Origin: Bacteroidales bacterium
GTDB lineage: Bacteria > Bacteroidota > Bacteroidia > Bacteroidales > P3
Assembly: GCA_017960605.1 (NCBI GenBank)
Contig: JAGCYV010000022.1
Location: 1-35,835, forward strand
Length of the DNA stretch: 35,835 nucleotides
Direction: 5' to 3'
Within the stretch, counting starts at the first letter, position 1; each line of letters opens with the position of its first letter. The translations under genes and the position numbers were made by a program. Shown in pieces: positions 24,952 through 31,461 of the stretch. The notes below the pieces were generated by a model, which was not told where the DNA came from, did no database searches, and worked only from the letters and a program-made list of their open reading frames with translations.

Positions 24952-26448
24952 ATGCCATCCAACCGCACATACATCGCTATCGACCTCAAGTCGTTCTACG
25001 CCTCGGTGGAGTGTGTCGAGCGTGGTCTTGACCCGCTGACTACCAATTTGGTAGTGGCTGATGCCAGCCGCACGGAGAAGACCATCTGCCTGGCGGTGAC
25101 CCCGACGTTGAAGCAATACGGGTTGTCAGGACGTTCTCGTCTGTTCGAGGTGGTGCAACGGGTGCGGCAGGTGAACAACGAACGCCGTCGCCGAGCTCCC
25201 TATGGACAGTTCTCCGGCGAGTCGGCCGACGACAACGAGCTGAAAACCAATCCTTCGCTGGCTGTCACCTATCATGTGGCACCGCCCCGTATGGCCTATT
25301 ACATCGACTATAGTGCCCGCATTTACAGCATCTACACGAAGTATGTGGCGCCCGAGGACATTCATGTCTATTCGGTCGATGAAGTCTTTGTGGATGTGAC
25401 CAACTATCTGGGAACATACAAGATGACAGCTCACGAGCTGGCACGACGTATGATTGCTCATGTATTGCGCGAGACGGGTATCACCGCCACGGCGGGCATC
25501 GGCCCCAACCTCTACCTCTGTAAGGTGGCTATGGACATCGTTGCCAAGCACATACCGGCTGACAAGGACGGCGTGCGCATCGCCGAACTGGACGAGATGT
25601 CCTACCGTCGCCAGTTGTGGGACCAGAGGCCGCTGACCGACTTCTGGCGTGTGGGACGTGGCATCGCACGCAAACTCGAAGCCTGCGGCATGAGGACCAT
25701 GGGCGATGTGGCACGTTGCTCTCTGGAAAAGGAGGCATTGCTGTATAAACTCTTCGGTGTCAATGCCGAACTGCTCATCGACCACGCCTGGGGATGGGAA
25801 CCCTGCACCATCGCCGCCATCAAAGCCTACCGTTCCAAGAGCAATTCCTTCAGTTCCGGACAGGTGCTTTCTGAACCCTATACGTTTGAGAAAGCGCGTA
25901 TTGTGATGCGTGAGATGGCCGACGCTATGGCGCTCAAGTTGGTAAGCCTCCGTATGGTGACCCATCAGGTGGATATCTATGTCAATTATGACACATCAAG
26001 CTTGAAACAAGGTGCTTACGAGGGTGATGTGGTCAGCGACTACTATGGCCGTCCGGCCCCCAAACCCGCTCATGGTTCGGTCAATCTTTCCCGACCCACC
26101 TCCTCGGCCCGTGTCATTACCGAGGCGGCCATGGAACTCTTCGACCGCAATGTCAATCCCAAGTTGCTGATTCGCAGGCTCACCATCAACGTAAACCAGG
26201 TGGTCGATGAGGAACGGATGAAAGCCAACCGGCAGGCCGAACAGCTTAGCATGTTTGCTGACTATGAGCAGGTTGCCCGAGAGAACGAGGCTGAGCAGAC
26301 TGCCCTCGCCAAGGAGCGCCGCATGCAGGAGACGGTGCTTTCTATCAAACGGAAATTCAACAAGAACGCCATCTTCAAAGGAACGGACCTCGAGGACGGG
26401 GCCACCGCACGCGACCGCAATGCACAGATAGGAGGACACAAGGCATAA
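24952..26448 (+). CDS. Y-family DNA polymerase (UmuC/DinB-type translesion polymerase)
   Basis: A 498-residue error-prone lesion-bypass polymerase. The catalytic acidic residues are in YIAIDLKSFYASVECVERGL (motif with Asp, about 7-26) and VYSVDEVFVDVTNYLG (SVDE, about 135-150). GITATAGIGPNLYLCKVAMD and the helix-hairpin region LTDFWRVGRGIARKLEACGM follow, then the little-finger domain (about 290-420). QLSMFADYEQ near 435 is a beta-clamp binding motif. I chose the ATG at 24952 because the family begins a few residues before YIAID. It resembles the UvrX-like polymerases that travel with a YolD-like partner, and just such a gene follows. No LexA box was recognised. Confidence 0.92.
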   Translation: MPSNRTYIAIDLKSFYASVECVERGLDPLTTNLVVADASRTEKTICLAVTPTLKQYGLSGRSRLFEVVQRVRQVNNERRRRAPYGQFSGESADDNELKTNPSLAVTYHVAPPRMAYYIDYSARIYSIYTKYVAPEDIHVYSVDEVFVDVTNYLGTYKMTAHELARRMIAHVLRETGITATAGIGPNLYLCKVAMDIVAKHIPADKDGVRIAELDEMSYRRQLWDQRPLTDFWRVGRGIARKLEACGMRTMGDVARCSLEKEALLYKLFGVNAELLIDHAWGWEPCTIAAIKAYRSKSNSFSSGQVLSEPYTFEKARIVMREMADAMALKLVSLRMVTHQVDIYVNYDTSSLKQGAYEGDVVSDYYGRPAPKPAHGSVNLSRPTSSARVITEAAMELFDRNVNPKLLIRRLTINVNQVVDEERMKANRQAEQLSMFADYEQVARENEAEQTALAKERRMQETVLSIKRKFNKNAIFKGTDLEDGATARDRNAQIGGHKA

Positions 26449-26450
26449 AA

Positions 26451-26471
26451 GGTTATAGGTTATTGGTTATG
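26451..26471 (+). repeat. Three GGTTAT(A/T/G) heptamers ending in a start codon
   Basis: GGTTATA, GGTTATT and GGTTATG follow each other without gaps; the last contains the ATG (26469-26471) of the YolD-like gene. The tract begins three bases after the polymerase stop, so it makes up almost the entire junction and replaces a ribosome-binding site. Confidence 0.8.
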
Positions 26472-26687
26472 GAAAAATATGAAGATATTATCAATCTGCC
26501 GCACCATGTGTCGAACTGTTACCCGCGTATGAGCATGGAGGGGCGTGCCGGTCAGTTCGCCCCCTTTGCCGCCCTCACAGGGCTTGGTGCTGCCATCCGT
26601 CGGGCCGCCGAACATCCCGATGAGCAGGTCTATTTCGATGATGAACTAGTGCAGTCTCTTTATAATGAGAATGATGGAGAGGAGTAA
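26469..26687 (+). CDS. YolD-like small protein paired with the Y-family polymerase
   Basis: A 72-residue acidic protein. The core NLPHHVSNCYPRMSMEGRAG, then QFAPFAALTGLGAAIRRAAE matches the small YolD-like proteins next to UvrX-type polymerases in Firmicutes and gut Bacteroidota. Their role is presumed to be in controlling or assisting the polymerase, but no biochemical activity is established to my knowledge. I chose the ATG at 26469; a TTG two codons earlier is possible. The gene is only 20 bases downstream of the polymerase, so the two are an operon. Confidence 0.85.
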   Translation: MEKYEDIINLPHHVSNCYPRMSMEGRAGQFAPFAALTGLGAAIRRAAEHPDEQVYFDDELVQSLYNENDGEE

Positions 26688-26688
26688 T

Positions 26689-27669
26689 ATGGGAAACAAT
26701 TTTCAATTTTCAACTTTCAACTTTCATTTCTCAATTGGCCTCTCCCCCATGGACGACATCACCGACTTGCCCTTCCGCCAGTTGTGCAAGGAATTCGGTG
26801 CCGACCTGCTCATCACGGAGTTCATCGCCAGCGAGGCACTCAACCGCGATGCCGAGAAGAGTCTCCGCAAGATGCGGTTCACTGAGGAACAGCGACCCAT
26901 TGGCATACAGATATTTGGGGCCAACGAGGACGAACTGCTGCGATGTCTCGATGTGGTGGAGCAGGCTCAGCCCGATTTCATCGACATCAACTGGGGCTGT
27001 CCGGTGCGCAAGGTGGCGGGCAAAGGAGCCGGTTCGGGCATCCTGCAGGATATACCTAAGATGCTTGAAATCACCGCCTCGCTGGTGAAGCGAGCCCATC
27101 TGCCGGTGACGGTGAAGACCCGGCTGGGCTATAATGCTGACAGCATGATGATAACCGATTTCTGCGAGGCCTTGCAAGACACCGGCATTGCCGCCCTCAG
27201 CATCCATGGACGCACTAAGACCCAGATGTATAGCGGCACCGCCGACTGGACGATGATCGGCGAGGTGAAGAACAATCCCCGCATGCACATCCCCATCTTC
27301 GGCAACGGCGACATCACTACCGCGGCGCAAGCCATTGAGAACAAGAACCGTTACGGCGTCGATGGCATCCTCATCGGGCGTGCTGCCATTGGCAACCCTT
27401 GGATTTTCGAGCAGTGCCACCGAGCCTTCGATGGATTGCCTGAAAGGGAAATCACTGTGGCAGAGCGAGTCGAGGTCTGCCGTCGTCACCTGTTGGCCGC
27501 CGCTGACTTCAAAGGGGAGCGCACCGCAGTCTTTGAGATGCGCAAACACTATGGCGCTTATTTCAAGGGACTTTACAACTTCAAACCTTTCCGCCTCGCC
27601 CTTGTCAGCACCCCCTCGATCGAAGAGACCCTCGCTGTCCTCGACCGCATTGCCGAGCAGTATAGCTGA
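26689..27669 (+). CDS. tRNA-dihydrouridine synthase, DusB-like
   Basis: An FMN enzyme reducing uridines in the tRNA D-loop. 326 residues. The TIM-barrel start is SPMDDITDLPFRQLCKEFGA (from residue 19, equivalent to APMAGVTDxPFR), followed by QIFGANEDELLRC, DINWGCPVRKVAGKGAGSGI with the catalytic Cys, VTVKTRLGY, LSIHGRTKTQMYSG, PIFGNGDI and DGILIGRAAIGNPWIF. I chose the ATG at 26689 because GGAGAGGAG precedes it and it lies just after the previous stop. The first 16 residues are odd: residues 3-16 come from a heptamer tract (26695-26736) where the family has its first beta strand (usually like IxLxNPxxLAPM). A start at M21 would lose part of the FMN site. Confidence 0.9.
   Translation: MGNNFQFSTFNFHFSIGLSPMDDITDLPFRQLCKEFGADLLITEFIASEALNRDAEKSLRKMRFTEEQRPIGIQIFGANEDELLRCLDVVEQAQPDFIDINWGCPVRKVAGKGAGSGILQDIPKMLEITASLVKRAHLPVTVKTRLGYNADSMMITDFCEALQDTGIAALSIHGRTKTQMYSGTADWTMIGEVKNNPRMHIPIFGNGDITTAAQAIENKNRYGVDGILIGRAAIGNPWIFEQCHRAFDGLPEREITVAERVEVCRRHLLAAADFKGERTAVFEMRKHYGAYFKGLYNFKPFRLALVSTPSIEETLAVLDRIAEQYS
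26695..26736 (+). repeat. Six-unit heptamer tract inside the dihydrouridine synthase gene
   Basis: Units AACAATT, TTCAATT, TTCAACT, TTCAACT, TTCATTT and CTCAATT lie in direct order; the core is TTCAA(T/C)T. The 42 bases are 14 codons, giving residues 3-16. The same core, on the minus strand, makes the tract in mutY at 31455-31482. Gain or loss of one unit would shift the frame relative to the start codon. Confidence 0.85.
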
Positions 27670-27695
27670 CACAATAAAACATATTTCCCGGCGTT

Positions 27696-28160
27696 ATGGC
27701 CTTGAATATGGAAGGAAAGAATATCATAGAAATCAAGAACAAGCGTGCGGTGTATGAGTACTTCCTGATGGATGAATATACCGCGGGGCTGGTGCTGATG
27801 GGGAGCGAGATCAAAAGTATCCGCGAGGGTAAGGCCAATCTGAACGACGCGTGGTGTACTTTTGTAGGTAACGAGTTGTTTGTCCGTGATATGCATATTT
27901 CCGAATACAAGTTTGGCAGCTACTGGGGTCATCAGGCCAAGCGTGACCGTAAGTTGCTGCTCACGCGTCGTGAACTACGCAAGCTGCAGAACAAAATCAA
28001 AGAACGTGGTTTTACCATCGTGCCGGAACTGCTTTACGTTGATTCCCGCGGATATGCCAAGATGACTATTGCCCTGGCCAAGGGCAAGCACCACTACGAC
28101 AAACGCGAGACCATCAAGGCCAAGGACTCGCGCCGCGATATGGAAAGGGAGTTGGCTTGA
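27696..28160 (+). CDS. smpB: SsrA-binding protein SmpB
   Basis: Binds tmRNA and is essential for trans-translation, rescuing stalled ribosomes. 154 residues. The OB-fold core shows [80 protein letters not shown] and [20 protein letters not shown]. The basic C-terminal tail ([19 protein letters not shown]) fits the decoding centre. A second ATG lies four codons in (27708), giving MEGKN, so either start is possible. The tmRNA gene (ssrA) is not in this window. Confidence 0.96.
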   Translation: MALNMEGKNIIEIKNKRAVYEYFLMDEYTAGLVLMGSEIKSIREGKANLNDAWCTFVGNELFVRDMHISEYKFGSYWGHQAKRDRKLLLTRRELRKLQNKIKERGFTIVPELLYVDSRGYAKMTIALAKGKHHYDKRETIKAKDSRRDMERELA

Positions 28161-28162
28161 AT

Positions 28163-28194
28163 GTGTTAATGTTTGATTGCTTGATTGTTTGAGT
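28163..28194 (+). repeat. Four 8-bp repeats between smpB and aspartokinase
   Basis: GTGTTAAT, GTTTGATT, GCTTGATT and GTTTGAGT run without gaps in the 35-base junction between the smpB stop and the aspartokinase ATG at 28196. They occupy the place of the ribosome-binding site. Confidence 0.7.
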
Positions 28195-28195
28195 T

Positions 28196-29476
28196 ATGAA
28201 GGTATTCAAGTTTGGAGGAGCTTCGGTCAATAGCGCCGATGCCGTGCGCAACATGGCACGGATAGTGCAAAACCATTTGGAATCAGAAACATTGGTGGTA
28301 GTGGTCTCCGCTATGGGCAAGACCACCAATCTGTTGGAGAATCTGGTGCCGGGTACCGCTGCGAATGAGGACAAGGCCGCTTTGCGCCGACAGCTGGAGG
28401 AATACCATCTAAGTATCGCCAAGTCGTTGATTCCAAACGAGGAGGGTATTGTCGATAAGGTGAGAGGCTTGCTGAGCCGGCTTGATGGGACCATCGCCTC
28501 CCTCACGCCCTCGGAGGAACAATACAATTTCAACTATGACCAGGTGGTGTCCTTCGGCGAGTTGATCTCCACCACCATCATCGCACACTACCTCAACCAT
28601 CTTGGAATCAATACTCTGTGGCAGGATGCCCGCCAACTTATCCGTACCGACGACCACTACCGCGAAGGGCGCGTGAAGTGGGTGGAAACGCAACAGGCAA
28701 TTCAAAATTCAGAATTCATAATTCATAATTCTTATAGTGTCGTCATCACCCAAGGGTTTATCGGGGGCACCAGTTCTTCGTTTACCACCACGCTGGGACG
28801 TGAGGGTTCCGACTACTCGGCAAGTATCCTTGCTTACTGTCTGGGTGCCAAGAGCGTGACCATTTGGAAGGATGTGCCGGGATTCCTCAACGCCGACCCC
28901 AAGTTTTTCTCGGATACCGTAAAGATATCCCAAATACCATACAACGAGGCTATTGAGTTGGCCTATTACGGTGCCTCGGTCATTCATCCCAAGACGGTGA
29001 AGCCCATCCAGAACAAAGGCATTCCGTTATATATCAAGTCGTTTATCACTCCCGAAAACGAAGGTTCGTCGATAGGCGAATACAAGACCATTGTGCCTGA
29101 GACTCCGCTCTATATCTTTGCGAACAACCAGATACTGCTCTCTATCCTGCCTCGCGACTATTCTTTCATCGCGGAGGATAACCTGCAAGTTATCTTCGGG
29201 ATACTTAACGACCTTGGAATCAAGGTGAACCTGATGCAGAACTCCGCCTTGAGTTTCTCTATCTGCATTAACAACAACCCCCAGTTGGTGAGACCTCTTA
29301 TTGACAGGTTAAAGAGCATGTTCCGTGTGCGTTACAATGAGAATCTACAGCTGATTACCATTCGTTATTACACGCAGGAGGTCATCGACCGCATTGTGGC
29401 TGGACGGCCCATCCTGTTGGAGCAGCGAAGCCGTTCGACGGAGCAACTGGTGGTGCCGGCAACAAGCATGATCTGA
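28196..29476 (+). CDS. Aspartate kinase (monofunctional)
   Basis: Phosphorylates aspartate, first step to lysine, threonine and methionine. 426 residues. The kinase domain has KFGGASV (5-11), VVVVSAMGKTTNLLE, FNYDQVVSFGELIST, TQGFIGGTSSSFTTTLGREGSDYSAS (about 185-210) and GVYxxDP-type VPGFLNADPK; the C-terminal ACT regulatory region (about 305-426) is short. It lacks the homoserine dehydrogenase domain, so it is not ThrA. Residues 169-179 (IQNSEFIIHNS) are encoded by a five-unit heptamer tract (28699-28733), in a variable linker before the conserved VVITQGF. In the present sequence the frame is intact. It overlaps the recombinase gene by one base (TGATG). Confidence 0.93.
   Translation: MKVFKFGGASVNSADAVRNMARIVQNHLESETLVVVVSAMGKTTNLLENLVPGTAANEDKAALRRQLEEYHLSIAKSLIPNEEGIVDKVRGLLSRLDGTIASLTPSEEQYNFNYDQVVSFGELISTTIIAHYLNHLGINTLWQDARQLIRTDDHYREGRVKWVETQQAIQNSEFIIHNSYSVVITQGFIGGTSSSFTTTLGREGSDYSASILAYCLGAKSVTIWKDVPGFLNADPKFFSDTVKISQIPYNEAIELAYYGASVIHPKTVKPIQNKGIPLYIKSFITPENEGSSIGEYKTIVPETPLYIFANNQILLSILPRDYSFIAEDNLQVIFGILNDLGIKVNLMQNSALSFSICINNNPQLVRPLIDRLKSMFRVRYNENLQLITIRYYTQEVIDRIVAGRPILLEQRSRSTEQLVVPATSMI
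28699..28733 (+). repeat. Five-unit heptamer tract inside aspartokinase
   Basis: AATTCAA, AATTCAG, AATTCAT, AATTCAT and AATTCTT, 35 bases, in frame. A gain of one AATTCAT unit would create a TAA within the tract, so repeat-number change would switch the gene off; three-unit changes would keep frame. Confidence 0.85.
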
Positions 29477-30375
29477 TGGGTATCGAGGAGGCCATAGACC
29501 TGTTCTACAATTACATCGCCAACGAACGACGTCTGTCGGAGAGGACGGTGCGAAGCTATATGACCAATCTGGACGACCTCTCCAAATATATGGAGAAGGC
29601 CCAGATAGGGTCGATGGAGGAATTGACTTCGAGGGATATCAGGGAGTGGGAATTGCAGCATATGGGTGCCGGAGAGTCGCCCCGCACGGTTCGGTGGCGC
29701 CTGTCGGCCGTGAGTAGCTGGCTGCGGTTCCTCCAGCGGCATGGATACTATGACACCGACCTGATGGCCAAGGTAGTGGCTCCGAAGCAACCGCGTTGGA
29801 TGCCGGTATTCTTCCGCGAGAGCGAGACGGAGCACCTCTACGAGGAAGGTGTGTTCGGAGATGACTTTATCGGACGGCGGGACCGGCTGATGCTGAGGTT
29901 GATGTATGAGACCGGCATCCGTCGTTCGGAGGTGGTGGGATTGAAGGAAGGGGCGGTCGATATCACGGCTTTAACCCTCAAAGTCAGGGGAAAACGGAAC
30001 AAGGAGCGGATGATACCGATAGAAAGTGAACTGGCACACAATATTTCAGAATACATTGCGTTAAAGCAACAGGAGACGGGTGACAGAGAGTGGCTGTTTG
30101 TGAATGGCAGTGGGAAGCCGTTGCGTCCGGAGTCGGTGAATTATATCGTCAAGAAGTATATGACGAAGCTCTCCAGAGCCGACCGCATCTCACCCCATGT
30201 ATTCCGACACAGTTTCGCCACCCATATCCTGAGCGAAGGGGGCGACCTGATGGCGGTGAAGGAACTGTTGGGACATGAGAACCTGGCCACCACAGAGGTC
30301 TATACCCACGTCACCCGAGATCACCTGAAGGATGTCTATCGTCAGGCGCATCCCCGCGGCAAAGCAAAGAAATGA
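29476..30375 (+). CDS. Tyrosine recombinase, XerC/XerD-like
   Basis: A 299-residue integrase-type recombinase of the size used in chromosome-dimer resolution. The N-terminal SAM-like domain (about 1-90) has ERRLSERTVRSYMTNLDDLS. The catalytic set is complete: R149 (ETGIRRSEV), K173 (KVRGKRNKER), H241-x2-R244 (HVFRHSF), H267 (LLGHENL) and nucleophile Y276 (TEVYTHV). In Bacteroidales this gene sits next to hpf, as here (hpf starts 31 bases later), so this is the housekeeping recombinase. No dif-like site was identified in the window. Confidence 0.93.
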   Translation: MGIEEAIDLFYNYIANERRLSERTVRSYMTNLDDLSKYMEKAQIGSMEELTSRDIREWELQHMGAGESPRTVRWRLSAVSSWLRFLQRHGYYDTDLMAKVVAPKQPRWMPVFFRESETEHLYEEGVFGDDFIGRRDRLMLRLMYETGIRRSEVVGLKEGAVDITALTLKVRGKRNKERMIPIESELAHNISEYIALKQQETGDREWLFVNGSGKPLRPESVNYIVKKYMTKLSRADRISPHVFRHSFATHILSEGGDLMAVKELLGHENLATTEVYTHVTRDHLKDVYRQAHPRGKAKK

Positions 30376-30394
30376 AATACACCAACATATAAAA

Positions 30395-30401
30395 AAGGAG
30401 G
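30395..30401 (+). promoter_or_regulatory. Strong Shine-Dalgarno sequence for hpf
   Basis: AAGGAGG ends five bases before the ATG at 30407. Most genes here have no such site, so it sets the hpf start firmly at 30407 rather than at the longer frame starting at 30332. Confidence 0.85.
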
Positions 30402-30406
30402 ATATC

Positions 30407-30694
30407 ATGAACACAATCATCAACACTGCCAAATTCAAAGCCGACGAGAAGTTGGAGAAGTACATCAACGACAAGGTCGCAAAGCTGGACCGCATGACCG
30501 ACCGCGCTACCAAGTGCGAGGTATTCCTCAAGATTGACAAACCGGAGAGCGACAATAATAAGATTGCCGAGTTGCAGCTTGCCCTGCCGGGCCAGACGCT
30601 GTTCATCTCGAAACAATCCGATACCTTCGAGCAGGCTGTCAGCGAGGCAGTGGATGCCATGAAGGTGCAGATTGAGAAATACAAGAACGCATAA
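30407..30694 (+). CDS. hpf: Ribosome hibernation-promoting factor, short form
   Basis: A 95-residue HPF/YfiA family protein that binds the decoding region of 30S subunits and helps form dormant ribosomes in stationary phase or starvation. The segment KFKADEKLEKYINDKVAKLD, TKCEVFLKIDKPE, AELQLALPGQTLFISKQSDT and FEQAVSEAVDAMKVQIEKYK follows the family beta-alpha-beta-beta-beta-alpha order. Only the N-terminal domain is present (long HPF has a dimerising C-terminal domain). It has a strong Shine-Dalgarno site and is followed by a terminator. Confidence 0.93.
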   Translation: MNTIINTAKFKADEKLEKYINDKVAKLDRMTDRATKCEVFLKIDKPESDNNKIAELQLALPGQTLFISKQSDTFEQAVSEAVDAMKVQIEKYKNA

Positions 30695-30714
30695 GGCGTT
30701 TCTTGTATTGCCAG

Positions 30715-30759
30715 AAAGCCAAAACTAATCACCCGTGACCGTTTTGGCTTTTTCTTTTT
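30715..30759 (+). terminator. Rho-independent terminator after hpf
   Basis: An 11-bp stem AAAGCCAAAAC/GTTTTGGCTTT (30715-30725 with 30741-30751) is followed by TTCTTTTTG. It ends the plus-strand group and separates it from convergent ssb. Confidence 0.9.
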
Positions 30760-30775
30760 GTGTTTTAGGTTGGGC

Positions 30776-31195
30776 TTAGAAGGGCAGGTCTCCCAGCGGC
30801 TCCGAGTCGTTCAGAATGTCAATCAGGGGATTGCCTTTGACCTCGTCTTGCTGACGTTTGCTGAGGAGCAGCAGGTTGTCGGCCACCACCTCGGTGACAT
30901 GGCGTTTGTTGCCTTCTTTGTCTTCCCAAGAGCGGCTTTGCAGCCGGCCTTCGAGATATATCTGAGCACCTTTGGTCAGGATGCGTTCGGCCACGTCGGC
31001 CAGTCCTCGCCAGCAGACGACATTGTGCCATTCGGTGATTTCCACGCGCTCGCTTTCACGGGTGCGGCGGTATTCGGTGGTGGCCAGGGGGAAGGATGCT
31101 TTCTTGACAGGGGCGGCGCCTTCGGAGGGGAATGTGACTACATCGGGATTCTTGCCCACGTTTCCTACCAGGATCACTTTGTTTACTCCAATCAT
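30776..31195 (-). CDS. ssb: Single-stranded DNA-binding protein
   Basis: Coats single-stranded DNA in replication, repair and recombination. 139 residues. The OB-fold segments are GVNKVILVGNVGKNPDVVTF, ASFPLATTEYRRT, TEWHNVVCWRGLADVAERIL and TKGAQIYLEGRLQSRSWEDK. A short linker leads to the acidic tip EPLGDLPF, which recruits partner proteins (the DxPF tip). It is short for the phylum (often 140-160). A -7-like box with an overlapping dyad lies upstream at 31247-31278. It is on the same strand as mutY. Confidence 0.95.
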   Translation of the reverse strand: MIGVNKVILVGNVGKNPDVVTFPSEGAAPVKKASFPLATTEYRRTRESERVEITEWHNVVCWRGLADVAERILTKGAQIYLEGRLQSRSWEDKEGNKRHVTEVVADNLLLLSKRQQDEVKGNPLIDILNDSEPLGDLPF

Positions 31196-31246
31196 ACTTG
31201 TGTCTCGTTACGTTAGTTTGTGTGTTTTCTCTAATAATTCAGAGTG

Positions 31247-31278
31247 CGAAGATACGACAATTTTCCCATATGGGGAAA
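31247..31278 (-). promoter_or_regulatory. Putative ssb promoter with overlapping dyad
   Basis: Minus strand TATCTTCG (31254-31247) is one base off TAnnTTTG, about 52 bases before the ssb ATG. A dyad TTTCCC-ATATG-GGGAAA (31262-31278) sits where the -33 region should be and may be an operator. The protein that would bind it is unknown. Confidence 0.45.
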
Positions 31279-31287
31279 TAAAGATTT

Positions 31288-31461
31288 TCACACTTCCTGC
31301 AAATACTTATCAATCAGTCGGGATACAGGTAGTTTTTTTATCTCTCCGGCGGTTGCGAGCCTTGTGTTTTCGGGTAAAACGACGGGCTTGTCGGGCAAAT
31401 CTGCCGGTAGGAAACGGGCGTGGATGGTGCGGTGGGTTAGCTGGTGGAGGAAGGAAGTTGA
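31288..31461 (-). pseudogene. mutY: Out-of-frame C-terminal part of MutY
   Basis: This minus-strand frame continues the MutY homology that the main frame loses: after NFQFSTSFLHQLTHRTIHAR it reads through FLPADLPDKPVVLPENTRLA and ends GEIKKLPVSRLIDKYLQEV. The HxLTHRxxxARF motif and the terminal LPVxRLIxKYL are the end of the MutT-like domain that recognises 8-oxoguanine. No start codon or promoter serves this part alone. It is joined to the main frame only if the heptamer tract at 31455-31482 changes length. Confidence 0.85.

Noticed and set aside
29476-30375. Integrase of a mobile element
   Set aside because: Size, complete Xer-type catalytic set and the neighbouring hpf gene point to the housekeeping Xer recombinase; no attachment sites or phage genes flank it.
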